A DNA stretch of 64,000 nt from contig JBBRVU010000006.1 of the NCBI GenBank assembly GCA_038246575.1, positions 4,432 through 68,431 of the forward strand. The letters run 5' to 3'. The notes below the pieces were generated by a model that was not told the origin of the DNA, made no database searches, and was given only the letters and a program-made list of their open reading frames with translations. The position numbers were made by a program, and so were the translations under genes. The DNA is from JACCUZ01 sp038246575. GTDB lineage: Bacteria > Actinomycetota > Actinomycetes > JACCUZ01. Position 1 is the first letter of the stretch. Each line of letters starts with the position of its first letter. Positions 9,414-19,300 of this stretch are shown here, in pieces.

Positions 9414-10117
9414 TGCGGATCCGCGGAAGACTGACGCGCTACCGCGGCCGCCGCGACCCCCGTCAGGTGCCGCTGCGGCGCTTCGTGTCGCCGGCCAGCA
9501 TCCGGTGGATGGTCCGCAACCGGGCCTGGACGCCCTACCACCTGGTGCGTTACTGGCGGTTCCTGCTGCTTCGGCTGCGCCACCCGGACGTGGTGACCGA
9601 GGGGATGGTCTACCTCGGGCGCCACGTCGAGCTGCACGCCCGCGCGGGGTACGGCCGCATCGTGCTCGGTCGCTGGGTGCACCTCGGCGACCGCAACCGG
9701 CTGCGCGCCCACGAGGGGACGCTGCGGATCGGCGACAAGACGGTGCTCGGGCGGGAGAACACGCTCAACTGCTACCTGGACCTCGACATCGGCCCGTGCT
9801 GCCTGATCGCGGACTGGGTCTACATGTGCGACTTCGACCACCGCACCGACGACGTCACCGTGCCGGTGAAGGACCAAGGGATCGCCAAGTCGCCGGTCCG
9901 CATCGAGGCGGACGTGTGGGTCGGCGTGAAGGCGACGGTCCTGCGGGGAACCCACATCGGCCGGGGCAGCGTGCTGGCCGCGCACACGGTGGCCCGCGGT
10001 GAGGTGCCGGCCTACAGCGTCGTCGCGGGGGTGCCGGGGCGGGTCGTGCGCAACCGGGTCGAGAGCGACCCTGACCCTGGCGCTCCGGTCACCCGCGCGA
10101 AGTGGACCGGCCGGTGA
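9413..10117 (+). CDS. Left-handed beta-helix (hexapeptide repeat) acyltransferase
   Basis: A 234-residue protein of the CysE/LacA/WbbJ transferase group. After a basic N-terminus (RIRGRLTRYRGRRDP) come hexapeptide-like turns from about residue 75 (GYGRIVLGRWVHLGDRN, RIGDKTVLGRENTLNC), the loop CDFDHRTDD with the typical catalytic-type His, and VWVGVKATVLRGTHIGRGSVLAAHTV, ending VVAGVPGRVVRNR. It overlaps the methyltransferase stop (TGATG), implying coupling. It probably acetylates a sugar or lipid headgroup; the acceptor is unknown. Confidence 0.85.
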   Translation: MRIRGRLTRYRGRRDPRQVPLRRFVSPASIRWMVRNRAWTPYHLVRYWRFLLLRLRHPDVVTEGMVYLGRHVELHARAGYGRIVLGRWVHLGDRNRLRAHEGTLRIGDKTVLGRENTLNCYLDLDIGPCCLIADWVYMCDFDHRTDDVTVPVKDQGIAKSPVRIEADVWVGVKATVLRGTHIGRGSVLAAHTVARGEVPAYSVVAGVPGRVVRNRVESDPDPGAPVTRAKWTGR

Positions 10118-10274
10118 CGGCCACGGCGGGCGCCGGCTCGTACTCGTAGGCGTACAGGGCGAGAGCGAGCCCGAGCAGCACCACGAGGACCGGCGCCACC
10201 ACGGGCAGCGCTCCCATCACGGCAGCGGGGGCGAATGCGCCGATGAGCACGAGCAGGACAGCGAGACGAGTCAC
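10089..10274 (-). CDS. Small hypothetical membrane protein, 61 aa
   Basis: I do not recognise a family. The product has two closely spaced hydrophobic stretches (about residues 4-25 and 26-42) and an acidic/Pro-Ala tail. The GTG at 10274 is preceded by GAGGTGA at good Shine-Dalgarno spacing, which supports real translation. It is convergent with, and overlaps by 29 nt, the 3' end of the acyltransferase gene. It could be a two-helix hairpin membrane peptide. Codon use is as GC-rich as its neighbours. Confidence 0.5.
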   Translation of the reverse strand: MTRLAVLLVLIGAFAPAAVMGALPVVAPVLVVLLGLALALYAYEYEPAPAVAVTGRSTSRG

Positions 10275-10333
10275 GGGGTCACCTCGGGTGTGGGGCCGGA
10301 TCCCTCGATCATGCCCCTTCGGCCGTCGGTCAT

Positions 10334-10388
10334 GCGCCCGGAGTCGCGCCCGGAGTCGCGCCGGAGTCGCGCCCGCAGTCGCGCTCGG
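10334..10388. repeat. Short tandem repeat, about 12-bp unit, 4.7 copies
   Basis: Units read GCGCCCGGAGTC, GCGCCCGGAGTC, GCGCCGGAGTC (11 bp), GCGCCCGCAGTC, then a partial GCGCTCGG. It lies in the 240-bp gap between the small minus-strand gene and etfB, upstream of the likely etfB promoter. Confidence 0.85.
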
Positions 10389-10409
10389 GGCCTCGGCCGT
10401 ACCGGCGGG

Positions 10410-10415
10410 TAACAT
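10410..10415 (+). promoter_or_regulatory. Candidate etfB -10 box
   Basis: TAACAT fits the actinobacterial TANNNT -10 element. Transcription would start near 10422 and give an untranslated leader of about 93 nt. I see no strong -35 at the right distance. Confidence 0.35.
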
Positions 10416-10514
10416 GGCTCCCCGCGGTGCCAGCGCACAGTCCGGTCCGTCCGGCTGGCAAGGTGTGCACCCGCACCGCCCGGCAGAACCCCCAGCAGCA
10501 GGAGATGCGCCCCG

Positions 10515-11312
10515 ATGAACATCGTCGTCTGCGTCAAGCAGGTCCCGGACACCTGGTCCGAGAAGAAGCTCGACCCCTCGGACTCGACACTGGACCGGGC
10601 CGCCACGGACCCGGTGATGAACGAGATGGACGAGTACGCCGTGGAGGAGGCGCTCAAGCTCAAGGAGGCGCACGACGGCGAGGTCACCATCCTGTCGATG
10701 GGGCCCGACGCGTCGGCCGAGACCGTCCGCAAGGCCCTGTCGATGGGTGCGGACAAGGCGATCCACGTCATGGACGACGGGCTGCACGGGTCCGACGCGG
10801 TCGCGACCTCGCTGGCGATCGCGACGGCGATCCAGAAGGCGGGGGAGAGCGCGCCCTTCGACCTGGTGCTCCTCGGATCGGAGTCCTCCGATGCGCGGAT
10901 GAGCGTCGTGCCGGCGATGCTGGCCCACCGGCTCGGGCAGCCGCAGCTGACCTTCGCCAAAGAGGTCACCGTCGACCCTGCGGCCGGGAAGGTGTCCATC
11001 AAGCGCCTGACCGACGACGGCTACCAGGTGGTCGAGGCGTCGCTGCCCGCCGTCGTGAGCGTTGTCGAGAAGATCAACGAGCCGAGGTACCCGTCCTTCA
11101 AGGGGATCATGGCGGCCAAGAAGAAGCCGGTCGAGACGTATGCACTGGCCGACCTCGGCATCGATGCCGGCGCGGTCGGTCTCGAGGGAGCCTGGAGCGG
11201 CGTGGAGTCCTTCGTGGCCGCGCCCCCACGCCAGGCCGGAACCGTCGTCACCGACGAGGGAGACGGCGCGGACAAGCTGGTGGAGTTCCTCGCCGGCAAG
11301 AAGTTCCTGTGA
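10515..11312 (+). CDS. etfB: Electron transfer flavoprotein beta subunit
   Basis: Small subunit of the heterodimeric ETF that takes electrons from acyl-CoA and other dehydrogenases and passes them to the quinone pool. The 265 residues start MNIVVCVKQVPDTWSEKKLD and contain NEMDEYAVEEALKLKE, SMGADKAIHVMDD and LLGSESSDA (AMP-binding region), with KAKKK-type basic residues at about 200. GCAGGAG before the ATG is a good Shine-Dalgarno. It is followed by etfA after 56 nt, the usual order in Actinomycetota. Confidence 0.95.
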   Translation: MNIVVCVKQVPDTWSEKKLDPSDSTLDRAATDPVMNEMDEYAVEEALKLKEAHDGEVTILSMGPDASAETVRKALSMGADKAIHVMDDGLHGSDAVATSLAIATAIQKAGESAPFDLVLLGSESSDARMSVVPAMLAHRLGQPQLTFAKEVTVDPAAGKVSIKRLTDDGYQVVEASLPAVVSVVEKINEPRYPSFKGIMAAKKKPVETYALADLGIDAGAVGLEGAWSGVESFVAAPPRQAGTVVTDEGDGADKLVEFLAGKKFL

Positions 11313-11368
11313 GCCCGATGGCGACCCTCGATCACGTACGCGCCGAATGACGAAAGGTAGTCACTGAC

Positions 11369-12331
<963 letters not shown>

Positions 12332-12369
12332 CCGACGTTCCGACCCCGAGACGTAGACTCGGGCGGGTC

Positions 12370-13593
12370 ATGACTCACCGGTCCCGGAGCGACGGCAGCG
12401 AACGTCGCACCTACCTCGACCACGCGGCGACCACCCCGATGGTCCACGAGGCGATCGAGGCGATGACCGCCCATCTCGGCGTGGTCGGCAACCCGTCGTC
12501 GTTGCACGCGGCCGGCCGGGCCGCTCGTCGGGTCGTCGAGGAGTCGCGCGAGACGATCGCGTCGGCCCTCGGTGCGCGCCCCAGCGAGGTGCTCTTCACC
12601 GGTGGCGGCACCGAGGCCGACAACCTGGCGGTCAAGGGGCTCTTCTGGCACCGGCGCACCGAGGACCCGCGCCGCCGCCGCGTCCTGGCCAGCGCGGTCG
12701 AGCACCATGCGGTGATGGACCCCGTGCTGTGGCTCGCCGAGCACGAGGAAGCAGCGGTCGAGTGGCTTCCGGTGGATGATGCCGGCCGGGTGAGCCCGGA
12801 GGTGCTGCGCGCCGCTATCGAGACCGACCCCGAGTCGGTGGCGCTGGTGAGCGTCATGTGGGCCAACAACGAGGTCGGCACGGTGCAGCCGGTCGCCGAG
12901 CTGGCCGGGGTCGCCCGGTCCGCCGGCGTCCCCATCCACTCCGACGCGGTGCAGGCGGTCGGGCAGCTGCCTGTCGACTTCGCGGCCAGCGGCCTGGACG
13001 CCATGACCGTGTCCGGCCACAAGATCGGCGGCCCGCTCGGGGTCGGTGTGCTCGTCCTCGGCCGCCACGTCGACCTCACGCCGCTGCTGCACGGTGGTGG
13101 CCAGGAGCGGGACGTCCGCTCGGGCACCCTTGACGCCCCGGCGATCGCGGGGCTGGCGGCGGCCGCCGAGCTGGCGGTGAAATCGCTGCCTGAGCGATCC
13201 GCGTCGCTGGCCAGGCTGCGCGACGACCTCGTCGCCCGGTTGCTGCGCGAGGTGCCCGAAGCGGTCCTCGGCGGCGACGCCGATCTCTCGCCCGAGCGCC
13301 GGCTGCCCGGCAACGCCCACTTCTCCTTCCCGGACTGCGAGGGTGACGCGCTGCTGCTGCTGCTCGACGCGCGCGGCATCGAGTGCTCGACCGGGTCGGC
13401 CTGCTCGGCCGGGGTCCCCCAGCCGAGCCACGTGCTGCTCGCGATGGGAGTGCCCGAGGACCTTGCGCGCGGCTCGCTGCGGTTCTCCTTCGGCCACACG
13501 TCCACGTCCGTCGATGTCGACGCGGTGGTCGAGGCGATCGGGCCGGCGGTGGCCCGCGCCCAGCGCGCGGGCCCGAACGGGGTCCGCCCGTGA
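12370..13593 (+). CDS. Cysteine desulfurase (IscS/NifS-like)
   Basis: PLP enzyme that strips sulfur from cysteine to a protein persulfide. The 407-residue protein has YLDHAATTPM, VGNPSSLH, FTGGGTEADN, EHHAVMDP, MWANNEVGTVQP, the PLP lysine in VSGHKIGGPLGVG and the sulfur-carrying Cys in GIECSTGSACSAG. Its stop overlaps the GTG of mnmA (GTGA), a strong hint that the sulfur is handed to tRNA thiolation, the IscS-to-MnmA route. TAGACT (12354-12359) lies 10 nt before the ATG and may be its -10. Confidence 0.93.
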   Translation: MTHRSRSDGSERRTYLDHAATTPMVHEAIEAMTAHLGVVGNPSSLHAAGRAARRVVEESRETIASALGARPSEVLFTGGGTEADNLAVKGLFWHRRTEDPRRRRVLASAVEHHAVMDPVLWLAEHEEAAVEWLPVDDAGRVSPEVLRAAIETDPESVALVSVMWANNEVGTVQPVAELAGVARSAGVPIHSDAVQAVGQLPVDFAASGLDAMTVSGHKIGGPLGVGVLVLGRHVDLTPLLHGGGQERDVRSGTLDAPAIAGLAAAAELAVKSLPERSASLARLRDDLVARLLREVPEAVLGGDADLSPERRLPGNAHFSFPDCEGDALLLLLDARGIECSTGSACSAGVPQPSHVLLAMGVPEDLARGSLRFSFGHTSTSVDVDAVVEAIGPAVARAQRAGPNGVRP

Positions 13594-14726
13594 GGGTCCT
13601 CGCCGCGATGTCCGGCGGGGTCGACTCGGCGGTGGCCGCGGCCCGGGCTGTCGACGCCGGTCACGATGTCACGGGCGTGCACCTCGCGCTCTCGAGCAAC
13701 CCGACCTCTTTCCGCACCGGGGCCCGCGGCTGCTGCACCCTTGAGGACGCCCGCGACGCGCGCCGGGCGGCAGACGTCATCGGGATCCCGTTCTACGTCT
13801 GGGACCTCGCAGAGCGTTTCCGCGCCGACGTCGTCGAGGACTTCGTGGCCGAGTACGCCGCCGGTCGCACGCCCAACCCCTGCTTGCGCTGCAACGAGAA
13901 GATCAAGTTCTCGGCCGTCCTCGACAAGGCGCTCGCCCTCGGCTTCGACGCGGTCTGCACCGGCCACTACGCCCGCATCGTCGACGACCGGCTGCAACGG
14001 GCGGTCGACATCGGCAAGGACCAGTCCTACGTGCTGGGCGTCCTCACCACCCGTCAGGTGCGCCACGCGCTGTTCCCGCTGGGTTCCGCACTGAAGTCCG
14101 AGGTGCGCGGCGAGGCCGACGAGCGCGGCCTTGCGGTGGCGCAGAAGCCGGACAGTCACGACGTGTGCTTCATCGCCGACGGCGACACGGCCGGTTTCCT
14201 GGCGCGGCGGCTCGGTTCCGAGCCGGGGCCGATCGTCGATGTCGGCGGGGCCGAGGTGGGCCACCACGATGGGGCCTACGCCTTCACGGTCGGGCAGCGC
14301 AAGGGGCTGCGCATCGGGCGCCCGGCCGCCGACGGCAAGCCCCGTTACGTCCTCGACATCTCGCCGGTGGACCACACCGTCACGGTCGGCACGGCCGAGC
14401 AGCTCGACGTCTCGGCGCTGGTGGGGGAGCGGGCAGTGTGGACCGGGCCCGCCCCGGTGGGGGAGCTCTCCTGCCTCGCCCAGGTCCGCGCCCACGGCGA
14501 GGCGGTGCCGGCGACGGCGCGGCTGTCCGGGACCACGGACCAGGTCGTCGAGGTGTCACTGCACCGGGCGATCCGCGGGGTGGCGCCGGGGCAGGCCGTC
14601 GTGCTCTACGACGGCGAGATCGTCGTCGGCTCGGCCACGATCAGCTCGACGACACCCGGTCCCGACGGCGGCTGGACCAGGCCAGCGAGGCAACGCCCAG
14701 CAGCACGGCCACAGCCAGCCCGCTGA
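13590..14726 (+). CDS. mnmA: tRNA-specific 2-thiouridylase MnmA
   Basis: Thiolates U34 of tRNAs for Lys, Glu and Gln. The 378-residue protein has the PP-loop MSGGVDSAVAA, the catalytic-type Cys in TPNPCLRCNEKIKFS and a second in HDVCFIADGD, GHYARI and FTVGQRKGLRIG. The GTG at 13590 overlaps the desulfurase stop. The domain proper ends near VVGSATIS; the last about 25 residues form a Pro/Arg-rich extension that exists only because the frame runs 86 nt into the convergent ccdA-like gene. Confidence 0.93.
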   Translation: MRVLAAMSGGVDSAVAAARAVDAGHDVTGVHLALSSNPTSFRTGARGCCTLEDARDARRAADVIGIPFYVWDLAERFRADVVEDFVAEYAAGRTPNPCLRCNEKIKFSAVLDKALALGFDAVCTGHYARIVDDRLQRAVDIGKDQSYVLGVLTTRQVRHALFPLGSALKSEVRGEADERGLAVAQKPDSHDVCFIADGDTAGFLARRLGSEPGPIVDVGGAEVGHHDGAYAFTVGQRKGLRIGRPAADGKPRYVLDISPVDHTVTVGTAEQLDVSALVGERAVWTGPAPVGELSCLAQVRAHGEAVPATARLSGTTDQVVEVSLHRAIRGVAPGQAVVLYDGEIVVGSATISSTTPGPDGGWTRPARQRPAARPQPAR

Positions 14727-15519
14727 GCGCCCCGGAGCCCAGACCGGCGACGAACCGGGTGAGCTCGGACTGCAGCCGGGTGGCCGCCCCGACGATCGGG
14801 TCCTGGGCCGTCCCGCCGGCCAGCACGCGCAGCTCGAACCAGCCGTACCAGGCGACGTAGGCGCCCGCGAGCAGCAGCAGGCCGGCGCCGACCCGATCCA
14901 GGACCGGGCCCGCACGGCGGAGCCGGGCAACCGCCGACCCCCGGGCGAGGGCCACGGTCATCGCCAGCGCGCCGACCACCGCGCCCATCCCGAGGGCGTA
15001 GACCACGAAGGTGAGAAGGACACCACCGGCGCTTCCGGCCCGAGCGGCGGCGGCGGAGACGGCCAGGAACGGGCCGATGGTGCACGAGAGCGAGGCAGCC
15101 GCGAAACCCACGCCGTACAGCACCTGTGACCGCAGCGTCTGGGTCGGTGCGTGGCCGACCCTCGCCAGCGCGCCGATGCCGGGCACCTTCCCGCCCCGCA
15201 GCAGCGCCCAGGCGCCCAGCAGGATCAGGCCGGCCCCCATCAGCAGCGTGACCACGGGGAGGTAGCGGTCGATTGACAGGCTGAGCCGGGCGATGAGCAC
15301 GCCGACGACCCCGAACACGACCACGAACCCCGCAGTCATCGCCAGGCTGAACCGGGCCGCCCGCCACACCTGGTCCTGCACGCTGGCGGCGCGACCGCCA
15401 GGCGTTTCTCCGACCAGCATGAGCAGGTACGCCGGCAGCAACGCGAACCCGCACGGATTCAGCGCTGCGACGGCACCGGCGACCAGCGCGAGTGCCAGCG
15501 GCAGCTCGACGAGGCTCAT
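14641..15519 (-). CDS. Cytochrome c biogenesis CcdA / DsbD-like transmembrane thiol transporter
   Basis: A 292-residue membrane protein with six or more hydrophobic segments. The CcdA-type Cys are in ALNPCGFALLPAYLLMLVGE (first pair helix) and AASLSCTIGPFLAV (second). Such proteins carry reducing equivalents from cytoplasmic thioredoxin across the membrane. It starts 2 nt after the TlpA-like gene stop, so the pair is an operon and the TlpA-like protein is the likely acceptor. The C-terminal extension after the last core helix includes an extra segment. Coding ends overlap mnmA by 86 nt. Confidence 0.9.
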   Translation of the reverse strand: MSLVELPLALALVAGAVAALNPCGFALLPAYLLMLVGETPGGRAASVQDQVWRAARFSLAMTAGFVVVFGVVGVLIARLSLSIDRYLPVVTLLMGAGLILLGAWALLRGGKVPGIGALARVGHAPTQTLRSQVLYGVGFAAASLSCTIGPFLAVSAAAARAGSAGGVLLTFVVYALGMGAVVGALAMTVALARGSAVARLRRAGPVLDRVGAGLLLLAGAYVAWYGWFELRVLAGGTAQDPIVGAATRLQSELTRFVAGLGSGALSGLAVAVLLGVASLAWSSRRRDRVSSS

Positions 15520-15521
15520 GG

Positions 15522-16094
15522 TCAGCCCAGCAGCGAGCGAGCCTGCGACTCCAGCTGCTCGCCGGTCAGCGACCCGCTGAACGTCTCCACGTTGCCCTTG
15601 GCGTCGATGAACGCGAATGACGGCTGGCTCACCACGCCGTAGGTGCTCCAGATCTCGCCGTCCGCGTCGACGACGTGCTCGAGGCCGCCGACGCCGGTGT
15701 CGGTGACGAACTGCTTCATGTCGGGGACCTCGCCACGACCCGGAACGCCCAGGATCGTCACGTCGCTGCCCAGCCGCTTGGCGGCCTTGGCGATCTCCGG
15801 TGCCTCGGCGCGGCAGATCGTGCACCACGGTGCCCAGAACCACAGGACCGTGGGCTTGCCCTGCAGGCTGGCGAAGTCGAACTCCGCGCCGTCGATGGTG
15901 CTGGCCGAGAGCGCTGGCACGGACCCCTGCCCGGCCGAATCCTGCCCGGTCGACTCCTGCCCCTGGCCGGATCCGGCGGCGCCGCTGCCCTGGCCGGAGG
16001 CAGAGCCGGCCGTGGTCCCGGTCGAGCCGGAGCCGCAGGCGGCGAGCACGAACGCCATGGCGGCGGCGAGGGCGAGTCGGGTCAGCGTGGGCAC
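15522..16094 (-). CDS. TlpA/ResA-like thioredoxin-fold lipoprotein
   Basis: A 190-residue exported protein: signal with lipobox FVLAAC (Cys near 20), a Gly/Ser/Gln-rich low-complexity linker (about 21-58), then a redoxin domain with FWAPWCTICRAEAP (CXXC is C-T-I-C) and a cis-Pro in VSQPSFAFID. It probably keeps extracytoplasmic thiols reduced using electrons from the CcdA-like partner downstream. The GTG start at 16094 has GGAGG in front. It is divergent from the MetE-like gene. Confidence 0.9.
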   Translation of the reverse strand: MPTLTRLALAAAMAFVLAACGSGSTGTTAGSASGQGSGAAGSGQGQESTGQDSAGQGSVPALSASTIDGAEFDFASLQGKPTVLWFWAPWCTICRAEAPEIAKAAKRLGSDVTILGVPGRGEVPDMKQFVTDTGVGGLEHVVDADGEIWSTYGVVSQPSFAFIDAKGNVETFSGSLTGEQLESQARSLLG

Positions 16095-16168
16095 GCGAGT
16101 CCTCCGATGGTTGCGGACGAGGGGAACCCGGCCCGGAGCGGCGACCTTCCCGGCGTCCGTCGGCCAAC

Positions 16169-16174
16169 TACGGT
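16169..16174 (+). promoter_or_regulatory. -10 box of the MetE-like / ligA unit
   Basis: TACGGT followed by 7 nt and the GTG at 16182: the leaderless arrangement. No Shine-Dalgarno precedes the GTG. Confidence 0.5.
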
Positions 16175-16181
16175 GGCGGCC

Positions 16182-17201
16182 GTGCGGCAGCCAGTGTTCG
16201 GAGCGGGAACGGCGACCGGGGTCGGGTCGATGCCGGGCAGCGACCCCCGCGAGAGCGCGGCCGTGGTGGCCGGGGAGCTGCCCGACCTGCCCCACCTCGT
16301 CGAGCTCCCGGGACGAGGACCGGGGGCCGACCTGGTGGGCCGTGCCGCGGCTCTTCTCGAGGGCCTGCACGTCGACGTCCAACCCTCCGGCTGGCGGCTG
16401 GTCGACCGGCCGGGCACCGACGAGCGGCGCGCCCGCTCGTACCTCGGCCACGACCTCGACGAGCTGGAGGCTGCGAACGACGGTCGGGACGGGCCGGTCA
16501 AGATCCAGGTGTGCGGGCCCTGGACGCTTGCCACCGCGCTGCGGCTGACCCGTGGCGAGCCCGTGCTGTCCGACCGGGGCGCCGTCCGAGACCTCACCTC
16601 CTCGCTCACCGAGGGACTGGCGGCCCACGTGGCCGAGGTCAGCCGTCGACTGCCGGGGGCGCAGGTGGTCCTGCAGCTCGACGAGCCTGCGCTGGAGGCT
16701 GCGCTGATGGGCGGGATCCGGTCGTCCTCCGGCGCGCGCAGCTTCGCGCCGGTGCCCGACGTCAGCATGGAGTCGGTCCTGCGTGCCGTGGTGGACGCCG
16801 TGGGTGTGCCGGTCGTGGTGCACTGCTGCGCCGGCCGGCCGCCGGTGGGCTTGCTGCACAAGGCAGGCGTCGCCGGGCTCTCCGTGGACCTCACCGTCCT
16901 GCCGCGCGACCTCGACGACGACCTGGGGACCGCGGTCGAGGCCGGTCTGGTGCTGCTGGCCGGGCTCGTCCCGGCAACGCTGCCCGGCGGCGCGGAGCTG
17001 TCGGACGCGGGGGCTACGGTCGAGCCGGTGCGCCGGTTGTGGCACCGCCTGGGGCTGGCCGCTGAGGGGCTGCGGCACGTGGTGGTCACCCCGACCTGTG
17101 GTCTGGCGGGAGCATCGCCCGACCACGCACGGGCTGCCCTGGCCCTTGCCGTCGAGGGCGCCCGCCGGTTGGCGCAGGATCCGGAGAGGAACATCGAGTA
17201 G
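16182..17201 (+). CDS. MetE C-terminal / UROD-superfamily protein upstream of ligA
   Basis: A 339-residue TIM-barrel protein of the cobalamin-independent methionine synthase group: GTATGVGSMPGSDPRE at the N-terminus, KIQVCGPWTLATAL, VVLQLDEPALEAAL, VVVHCCAGRPP (zinc-type Cys/His) and VVTPTCGLAG near the end. It is half the size of MetE and lacks the N-terminal domain. A comparable protein precedes ligA in mycobacteria (Rv3015c). Its role is not established, so methionine synthesis is only a possibility. Its stop TAG overlaps the GTG of ligA. Confidence 0.85.
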   Translation: MRQPVFGAGTATGVGSMPGSDPRESAAVVAGELPDLPHLVELPGRGPGADLVGRAAALLEGLHVDVQPSGWRLVDRPGTDERRARSYLGHDLDELEAANDGRDGPVKIQVCGPWTLATALRLTRGEPVLSDRGAVRDLTSSLTEGLAAHVAEVSRRLPGAQVVLQLDEPALEAALMGGIRSSSGARSFAPVPDVSMESVLRAVVDAVGVPVVVHCCAGRPPVGLLHKAGVAGLSVDLTVLPRDLDDDLGTAVEAGLVLLAGLVPATLPGGAELSDAGATVEPVRRLWHRLGLAAEGLRHVVVTPTCGLAGASPDHARAALALAVEGARRLAQDPERNIE

Positions 17202-19300
17202 TGGGTGCACGCAAGGCTTCCGACCTCGAGGTCGCGCACCGGCACGCCGAGCTCGTCGAGCGCATCGATCGCGCCCGCTTCGACTACTTCCTGCGCGATG
17301 CACCGGCGATCTCCGACGCCGAGTACGACCGGCTGATGCGCGAGCTGCAGAGCATCGAGGACACCCACCCACAGCTGCGCACACCGGACTCGCCGAGCCA
17401 GACCGTCGGCGGCACCTTCTCCACCGAGTTCACCGCGGTCGACCATCTCGAGCGGATGATGAGTCTCGACAATGCGTTCTCCACCGACGAGCTCGCGGCG
17501 TGGGCCGAGCGGGTCGAGCGGGACGCCGGGGGCACCGACCTGCACTACCTGTGCGAGATCAAGGTCGACGGCGTCGCCATCAACCTGCTCTACGAGAACG
17601 GGCGGCTGGTGCGTGGCCTGACCCGGGGCAACGGAACCACCGGCGAGGACGTCACCCTCAACATGCGCACCGTCGACTCGGTGCCGGAGCGGCTCACCGG
17701 CGACAGCGTCCCGGCCCGGCTCGAGGTGCGCGGCGAGGTCTACTTCCCCGTCGAGGCCTTCGCCGAGCTCAACGCGGGCCTCGTCGAGGCCGGGCGCGCC
17801 CCGTTCGCGAACCCCCGCAACGCGGCGGCCGGGTCGCTGCGGCAGAAGGACCCGCGGGTGACGGCCAGTCGGCCCCTGCACCTGGTCGTGCACGGCATCG
17901 GGGCCCGGCAGGGCTACACCCCGCGCCGCCAGTCCGAGGCCTACGACGCGTTGCGCGGTTGGGGGTTGCCGGTCAGTGACCGATTCCGGGTCGTCGCCGA
18001 CCTCGACGCGGTCACCGCCTACGTCGACTACTACGGCGAGCACCGCCACGACGTCGAGCACGAGATCGACGGCGTGGTCGTCAAGGTCGACGAGGTGACG
18101 GTGCAACGGCGACTCGGCTCGACGTCGCGCGCCCCGCGGTGGGCGATCGCGTTCAAGTACCCGCCCGAGGAGGTCACCACGACGTTGCTCGACATCCGGG
18201 TCAACGTCGGTCGCACCGGACGCGTCACGCCGTACGGCGTCATGGAACCCGTGCTGGTCAGCGGCTCCACGGTCGAGATGGCGACGCTGCACAATGCGTC
18301 GGAGGTCACGCGCAAGGGCGTGCTGGTCGGGGACACGGTCGTGCTGCGCAAGGCTGGCGACGTCATCCCCGAGATCGTCGGCCCGGTCGTCGACCTGCGC
18401 GACGGCACCGAGCGAGCGTTCGTCATGCCCACCACGTGCCCGGACTGCGGCACGACGCTCGCGCCGGAGAAGGACGGCGACGCCGACATCCGCTGCCCGA
18501 ACACCAGGTCGTGCCCGGCGCAGCTGCGGGAGCGGATCTTCCACCTCGCCGGCCGCGGTGGCTTCGACATCGACGTGCTCGGGTTCGAGGCGGCTGTCGG
18601 GCTGCTCGAGGCAGGTGTCGTCGTCGACGAGGGCGACATCTTCGACCTCGACCCGGACAAGCTGTTGCGCGTCGAGCTGTTCCGCCGCAAGGACGGTGAG
18701 CTCACTGCCAACGCCCGCAAGCTGCTCGACGCGATCGCCGCGGCCAGGACGCGACCGCTGTGGCGGGCGCTGGTCGCGCTGTCGATCCGCCATGTAGGCC
18801 CCACCGCGGCGCAGGCGCTGGCTCGGCAGTTCCGCTCGGTCGAGGCCATCCGGACCGCGCCGGTCGAGGAGCTGGCAGCCACCGAGGGCGTCGGCCCGGT
18901 GATCGGCCAGGCCGTGCTCGACTGGTTCGACGTCGACTGGCACGCCTCGATCGTCGACCGGTGGGAGGCAGCAGGAGTGACCCTCGCCGAGGCCGGCGGT
19001 GACGAGGGTCCTCGACCGCTGGAGGGGCTCTCGATCGTGGTGACCGGCTCGCTTGAGGGACTCTCCCGGGACGAGGCGAAGGAGGCGATCCAGAGTCGCG
19101 GCGGACGTTCAGCCGGTTCGGTGTCGAAGAAGACCGACTTCGTCGTGGTGGGAGAGAGCCCCGGTTCGAAGCACGACAAGGCGCTCGAGCTGGGTGTCCC
19201 GGTGCTCGACGAAGCGGGATTCCAGGTCCTGCTTGCCGACGGTCCGGATGCGGCCCGGGCGCTGGCGGTCGCCGCCGAGGAGCAAGACGAGCGCCCCTAG
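17201..19300 (+). CDS. ligA: NAD-dependent DNA ligase LigA
   Basis: Seals nicks in replication and repair using NAD+. The 699 residues show the complete order: Ia domain (FDYFLRDAPAISDAEYDRLM), adenylation motif CEIKVDGVAINLLYENG (Lys near 122), TRGNGTTGEDVT, OB domain, four-Cys zinc finger (CPDCG then CPNTRSCPAQ), helix-hairpin-helix repeats (about 510-600) and a BRCT domain (VVTGSLEGLSRDEAKEAI). It shares one base with the upstream stop. The TAG stop codon forms the start of the -10 box of gatC. Confidence 0.96.
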   Translation: MGARKASDLEVAHRHAELVERIDRARFDYFLRDAPAISDAEYDRLMRELQSIEDTHPQLRTPDSPSQTVGGTFSTEFTAVDHLERMMSLDNAFSTDELAAWAERVERDAGGTDLHYLCEIKVDGVAINLLYENGRLVRGLTRGNGTTGEDVTLNMRTVDSVPERLTGDSVPARLEVRGEVYFPVEAFAELNAGLVEAGRAPFANPRNAAAGSLRQKDPRVTASRPLHLVVHGIGARQGYTPRRQSEAYDALRGWGLPVSDRFRVVADLDAVTAYVDYYGEHRHDVEHEIDGVVVKVDEVTVQRRLGSTSRAPRWAIAFKYPPEEVTTTLLDIRVNVGRTGRVTPYGVMEPVLVSGSTVEMATLHNASEVTRKGVLVGDTVVLRKAGDVIPEIVGPVVDLRDGTERAFVMPTTCPDCGTTLAPEKDGDADIRCPNTRSCPAQLRERIFHLAGRGGFDIDVLGFEAAVGLLEAGVVVDEGDIFDLDPDKLLRVELFRRKDGELTANARKLLDAIAAARTRPLWRALVALSIRHVGPTAAQALARQFRSVEAIRTAPVEELAATEGVGPVIGQAVLDWFDVDWHASIVDRWEAAGVTLAEAGGDEGPRPLEGLSIVVTGSLEGLSRDEAKEAIQSRGGRSAGSVSKKTDFVVVGESPGSKHDKALELGVPVLDEAGFQVLLADGPDAARALAVAAEEQDERP

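Noticed and set aside
12411..14495. Long minus-strand open frame opposite the desulfurase and mnmA
   Set aside because: Arg/Ala/Pro-rich composition with no domain; both plus-strand genes are unmistakable. Typical high-GC shadow.
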